A DNA stretch of 64,000 nucleotides. Origin: Flavobacterium album (GTDB lineage: Bacteria; Bacteroidota; Bacteroidia; Flavobacteriales; Flavobacteriaceae). This document shows positions 61,372 through 64,000 of this stretch, one piece after another (within the stretch, counting starts at the first letter, position 1; the number at the start of each line of letters is the position of its first letter). The stretch lies in NCBI RefSeq assembly GCF_003096035.1, contig NZ_CP029186.1, positions 3,889,001 through 3,953,000 on the forward strand. Direction: 5' to 3'. The position numbers were made by a program, and so were the translations under genes. The notes beneath the pieces were generated by a model. The model did no database searches. It had not been told where the DNA came from and worked only from the letters and a program-made list of their open reading frames with translations.

Positions 61372-61800
61372 ATGGAAATGACAGAGCAGCTTTTCTGGCT
61401 ATTCGTACTGGCAATCCCAATATCCTGCGTGGCTTGGACGGTCACACATGAAGAGATATTCAGGGAGCCTCGGGAATATTGCGTGGGACGGAGCAAAAAC
61501 GGGCGCAGCATGTTCGAACGGAAATTCTTTTACCTTTTCACCTGCGAATATTGCTTCAGCCATTATATCACGATTATTTTTATTGCAATGAGCGGCTTTC
61601 ATTTGCTGCTTGATGACTGGCGGGGCTATATCATTGCGGGCTTTGCGCTGGTTTTTGTGGCCAATGCCTACATGAGCGCCTTTGCATTGCTGCGCCAGGC
61701 CATCAAAAAGGAAAAGACTGAGATAAAGGTAATGCAAAAAAGCGTCGACACTGAGGAAAGCATCGCGGAGTTGTATAAAGGCGACAATGAGATACGATAA
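61372..61800 (+). CDS. Hypothetical membrane protein (142 aa)
   Basis: A 142-residue protein starting MEMTEQLFWLFV. Hydrophobic segments near residues 5-25, 55-75 and 85-105 suggest two or three helices; FTCEYCFSHY (about residues 49-58) has a CxxC pair at the start of a helix. The C-terminus is charged. I do not recognise the family. A possible in-frame TTG two codons upstream was not used. It follows the AI-2E gene by 84 bases. Confidence 0.65.
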   Translation: MEMTEQLFWLFVLAIPISCVAWTVTHEEIFREPREYCVGRSKNGRSMFERKFFYLFTCEYCFSHYITIIFIAMSGFHLLLDDWRGYIIAGFALVFVANAYMSAFALLRQAIKKEKTEIKVMQKSVDTEESIAELYKGDNEIR

Positions 61801-61863
61801 ATCATTCCTGTAAAACTGCTGTTATCCGGCCGGTTACCCTCTCCTCCATCCATGCAGGGAAAT

Positions 61864-61893
61864 AAAAAATCCCTCCGACGGGAAGGATTTTTA
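61864..61893 (+). terminator. Terminator after the membrane protein gene
   Basis: AAAAATCC pairs with GGATTTTT, with CCGACGG in the loop and a partial inner stem. It is symmetric enough to work both ways. Confidence 0.7.
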
Positions 61894-61950
61894 TTCAATA
61901 AAACTCATTTTTTATCTTTAAACCGGAAAGTTTTACAACTTTACCTAAAC

Positions 61951-61977
61951 AAAAACTCCCCGCTATTGCGGGGAGCT
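61951..61977 (-). terminator. Terminator of rpsT
   Basis: CTCCCCGC and GCGGGGAG around TATT, then a T run on the minus strand; 25 bases past the stop. Confidence 0.92.
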
Positions 61978-62001
61978 TGTATACTATCGTGTGGCTTCTG
62001 A

Positions 62002-62253
62002 TTAAAGAGCCGCTACGTGCCTTGTAAGTTTTGATTTAAGGTTTGAAGCCTTATTAGCGTGAATGATATTCTTCTTCGCCAGTTTGTCAATCATAGAGAT
62101 AACAGAAGAAAGTTTCTCTGAAGCCTCACTCTTATCAGTAGCCATACGTATTGCTTTGATAGCGTTACGTGTAGTTTTATGCTGATACCTGTTCAACACC
62201 CTTTTCTTCTCGTTTGTCCTTATTCTCTTTAATGCTGACTTATGATTTGCCAT
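62002..62253 (-). CDS. rpsT: 30S ribosomal protein S20
   Basis: An 83-residue basic protein, starting MANHKSALKRIRTNEKKR, that matches S20; it binds 16S rRNA near the bottom of the 30S body. The long-helix pattern and the closing NLKSKLTRHVAAL are normal. It lies 37 bases downstream of the second tRNA-Glu on the same strand and may be read from the same promoter. A strong terminator follows. Confidence 0.97.
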   Translation of the reverse strand: MANHKSALKRIRTNEKKRVLNRYQHKTTRNAIKAIRMATDKSEASEKLSSVISMIDKLAKKNIIHANKASNLKSKLTRHVAAL

Positions 62254-62290
62254 TTTTTCTTAACTTAATCTCGTTATTAACTTTTTATTG

Positions 62291-62362
62291 TAGTCCGTAG
62301 GGGAATCGAACCCCTGTTACCAGGATGAAAACCTGGCGTCCTAACCCCTAGACGAACGGACC
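62291..62362 (-). tRNA. tRNA-Glu (anticodon TTC), copy A
   Basis: A 72-nt cloverleaf on the minus strand: acceptor arms GGTCCGT and ACGGACT, anticodon stem CCAGG/CCTGG enclosing TTTTCAT. The two tRNA-Glu genes differ at several stem positions. No encoded CCA. Confidence 0.96.
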
Positions 62363-62382
62363 ATTGTCCTCTTTGAAATTTG

Positions 62383-62454
62383 TAGCCCGTAGGGGAATCG
62401 AACCCCTCTTGCCAGAATGAAAATCTGAAGTCCTAACCGATAGACGAACGGGCC
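62383..62454 (-). tRNA. tRNA-Glu (anticodon TTC), copy B
   Basis: A 72-nt tRNA with acceptor arms GGCCCGT and ACGGGCT; stem TCAGA/TCTGG (one T-G pair) encloses TTTTCAT. It differs from copy A in the acceptor stem, the D arm, the anticodon stem and the variable region but keeps the same anticodon. It is first in the operon. Confidence 0.95.
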
Positions 62455-62477
62455 ATTTTGTTTCTCTAATGCGGATG

Positions 62478-62507
62478 CAAAAATACAACTATTTTTTATT
62501 TTCGCAA
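62478..62507 (-). promoter_or_regulatory. Promoter of the tRNA-Glu/rpsT unit
   Basis: On the minus strand TTG (62505-62507), 19 nt, TATTTTTG (62478-62485): a full match, followed by CATCCGC, like the other tRNA promoters. Confidence 0.85.
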
Positions 62508-62534
62508 GAGGTAAACAAAAAAATATTTAAAATT

Positions 62535-64000
62535 TTAGTAGGCTCTTGCAAACAGCACCCTGCCTTTAGACGGAGCCCCTGTAAATACACAGCTTCCCGC
62601 CTCTTCTTTCCTGTCTAAAGGAATGCAGCGGATAGTTGCTTTGGTAAGGTCTTTTATCTTTTCTTCAGTCTCCGGTGTGCCGTCCCAATGGGCAGAAACG
62701 AAACCGGCCTTATTCTCAAGAACTTCCTTAAACTCTTCAAACGAATTTACTTCGGTGATATGTTCTTCCCTGTAAGCCAACGCTTTGGTAAACATATCTT
62801 TCTGCATCTCCTCAAGAAGGTCGCTGATATGGCTTACAATGTCGGCGCTCAATATTGTTTCTTTGGTTAGCGTATCCCTCCTGGCTACTTCAAAAGTACC
62901 GTTGGCAAGGTCGTTCGGCCCGATAGCGATACGCACCGGCACGCCTTTAAGCTCATACTCATTAAACTTCCATCCCGGCTTGTGCGTGGTCCTGTCGTCA
63001 TATTTTACCGATATGCCCAGCTTCCTTAGGCGGGCCATCAGTTGTTTTGCTTCTTCGGATATGGCAGCAAGCTGCTCATCGCCTTTATATATAGGAACGA
63101 TAATTACCTGTATTGGCGCCAGGTTAGGAGGCAGCACCAGTCCGTTATCGTCGGAGTGCGTCATTACAAGCGCACCCATCAGGCGGGTAGAAACACCCCA
63201 TGAGGTAGCCCACACATATTCCTGCTTGCCTTCCTGGTTGGCGAATTTCACATCGAATGCCTTGGCAAAGTTCTGCCCGAGGAAGTGCGATGTGCCTGCC
63301 TGCAGGGCTTTTCCGTCCTGCATAAGCGCCTCGATACAATAGGTCTCAATAGCGCCGGCAAAACGCTCGTTGGCGCTCTTTACGCCTTTTATCACCGGTA
63401 TTGCCATGAAGTTTTCGGCAAAGTCGGCATATACGTTCATCATTTGTTCTGCTTCGGCTATGGCCTCAGTTTGGGTAGCGTGTGCGGTATGTCCTTCCTG
63501 CCAAAGAAACTCAGCAGTGCGAAGGAATAGCCTTGTACGCATTTCCCAGCGTACCACGTTGGCCCACTGGTTTACGAGTATCGGCAGGTCGCGATACGAT
63601 TGTATCCAGCCCCTGTAGGTATCCCATATTATAGTTTCCGATGTCGGCCTCACGATAAGCTCTTCCTCAAGCTTGGCATCAGGGTCGACCTCGATCTTTC
63701 CATCCTCGCCTGTTTTTAGCCTGTAATGAGTAACTACGGCGCACTCTTTTGCAAAGCCATCTACGTGGCTTGCCTCCTTGCTGAAGTAGGACTTGGGTAT
63801 GAACAGCGGGAAATAAGCATTCTGGTGGCCTGTTTCCTTAAACATCCTGTCCAGCTCTGCCTGCATTTTTTCCCAGATCGCATAGCCATACGGCTTGATC
63901 ACCATGCATCCCCTAACTCCCGAATTTTCGGCAAGGTCTGCTTTTACCACCAGTTCATTATACCACTTGGAATAATCTTCTGCGCGCTTCGTTAAATTCT
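62535..64000 (-). CDS. proS: Prolyl-tRNA synthetase, N-terminus cut by the window edge
   Basis: Charges tRNA-Pro with proline. The reading frame is open to the window end, with [21 protein letters not shown] as its first visible residues (a few codons missing). It is the archaeal/eukaryote-like ProRS form found in Bacteroidota: class II motif 2 [20 protein letters not shown], then [13 protein letters not shown] and [18 protein letters not shown]. The final residues GRVLFARAY match the C-terminal domain end of this form. It starts the minus-strand unit upstream of the tRNA-Glu promoter. Confidence 0.96.
   Translation of the reverse strand, partial: NLTKRAEDYSKWYNELVVKADLAENSGVRGCMVIKPYGYAIWEKMQAELDRMFKETGHQNAYFPLFIPKSYFSKEASHVDGFAKECAVVTHYRLKTGEDGKIEVDPDAKLEEELIVRPTSETIIWDTYRGWIQSYRDLPILVNQWANVVRWEMRTRLFLRTAEFLWQEGHTAHATQTEAIAEAEQMMNVYADFAENFMAIPVIKGVKSANERFAGAIETYCIEALMQDGKALQAGTSHFLGQNFAKAFDVKFANQEGKQEYVWATSWGVSTRLMGALVMTHSDDNGLVLPPNLAPIQVIIVPIYKGDEQLAAISEEAKQLMARLRKLGISVKYDDRTTHKPGWKFNEYELKGVPVRIAIGPNDLANGTFEVARRDTLTKETILSADIVSHISDLLEEMQKDMFTKALAYREEHITEVNSFEEFKEVLENKAGFVSAHWDGTPETEEKIKDLTKATIRCIPLDRKEEAGSCVFTGAPSKGRVLFARAY

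Overview
The window is a chromosomal segment of a member of the Bacteroidota, most likely a Flavobacteriaceae species (Flavobacterium or a close relative) with a moderate rather than very low GC content. Evidence: Bacteroidota-type promoters (TTTG, 19-20 nt gap, TAnnTTTG) upstream of tRNAs and many genes; type IX secretion (T9SS) type A and type B C-terminal sorting domains; a TPR-containing sensor kinase lipoprotein; few Shine-Dalgarno sequences; and flavobacterial gene neighbourhoods such as def/DUF5606/mazG and sua5/cca/ctaA.

Layout. 1-4.1 kb (minus): a truncated secreted protein, a secreted hypothetical protein, mazG, a DUF5606 gene and def. 4.2-10.8 kb: a FUSC-type membrane protein, a small cassette made of a GIY-YIG nuclease gene bounded by inverted 40-bp repeats, malate:quinone oxidoreductase, ruvX, an unknown gene and a methyltransferase. 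10.8-12.1 kb: a single AT-rich gene for a ComEC-like metallo-beta-lactamase-fold protein that has been inserted at the start of the methyltransferase gene, bounded by an 18-bp direct repeat. 12.2-23.9 kb: dapD followed by a surface-glycan cluster (a GT2-GT9 fusion, further glycosyltransferases, a Kdo/WaaP-type kinase, UDP-galactopyranose mutase, a DUF4422 protein, a DegT aminotransferase). 23.9-32.1 kb: housekeeping genes (sua5, cca, ctaA, CsbD, a two-subunit transketolase, an FKBP lipoprotein, an S4 protein, a PRTase, aroK). 32.2-32.5 kb: two tRNA-Lys and one tRNA-Leu. 32.9-47.8 kb: a giant T9SS adhesin-like protein and a region rich in signalling genes: a sigma-54 regulator, a hybrid kinase, an XRE regulator, a NarL-type regulator, a LytTR regulator with an altered receiver, a small lipoprotein and a TPR sensor kinase; acyl-CoA dehydrogenase and anmK lie among them. 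47.8-50.5 kb: glutamate dehydrogenase family, folC, tRNA-Val. 50.5-51.7 kb: an AT-rich island with a broken trypsin-like protease gene between two copies of the tRNA-Val terminator region. 51.8-64 kb: two alpha/beta hydrolases, a YadA-head/C1q-like surface protein, a secreted nuclease/phosphatase with a T9SS tail, a long RluA pseudouridine synthase, a caspase-fold-like hypothetical protein, an AI-2E family transporter, a membrane protein, rpsT, two tRNA-Glu and proS (truncated by the window end).

The most unusual material is a set of small insertions rather than one large island: the MBL gene with its direct repeat, the GIY-YIG/inverted-repeat cassette, the protease island beside tRNA-Val, and several palindromic intergenic repeats. 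None contains a recognisable integrase or transposase. Most of the rest is ordinary core genome.
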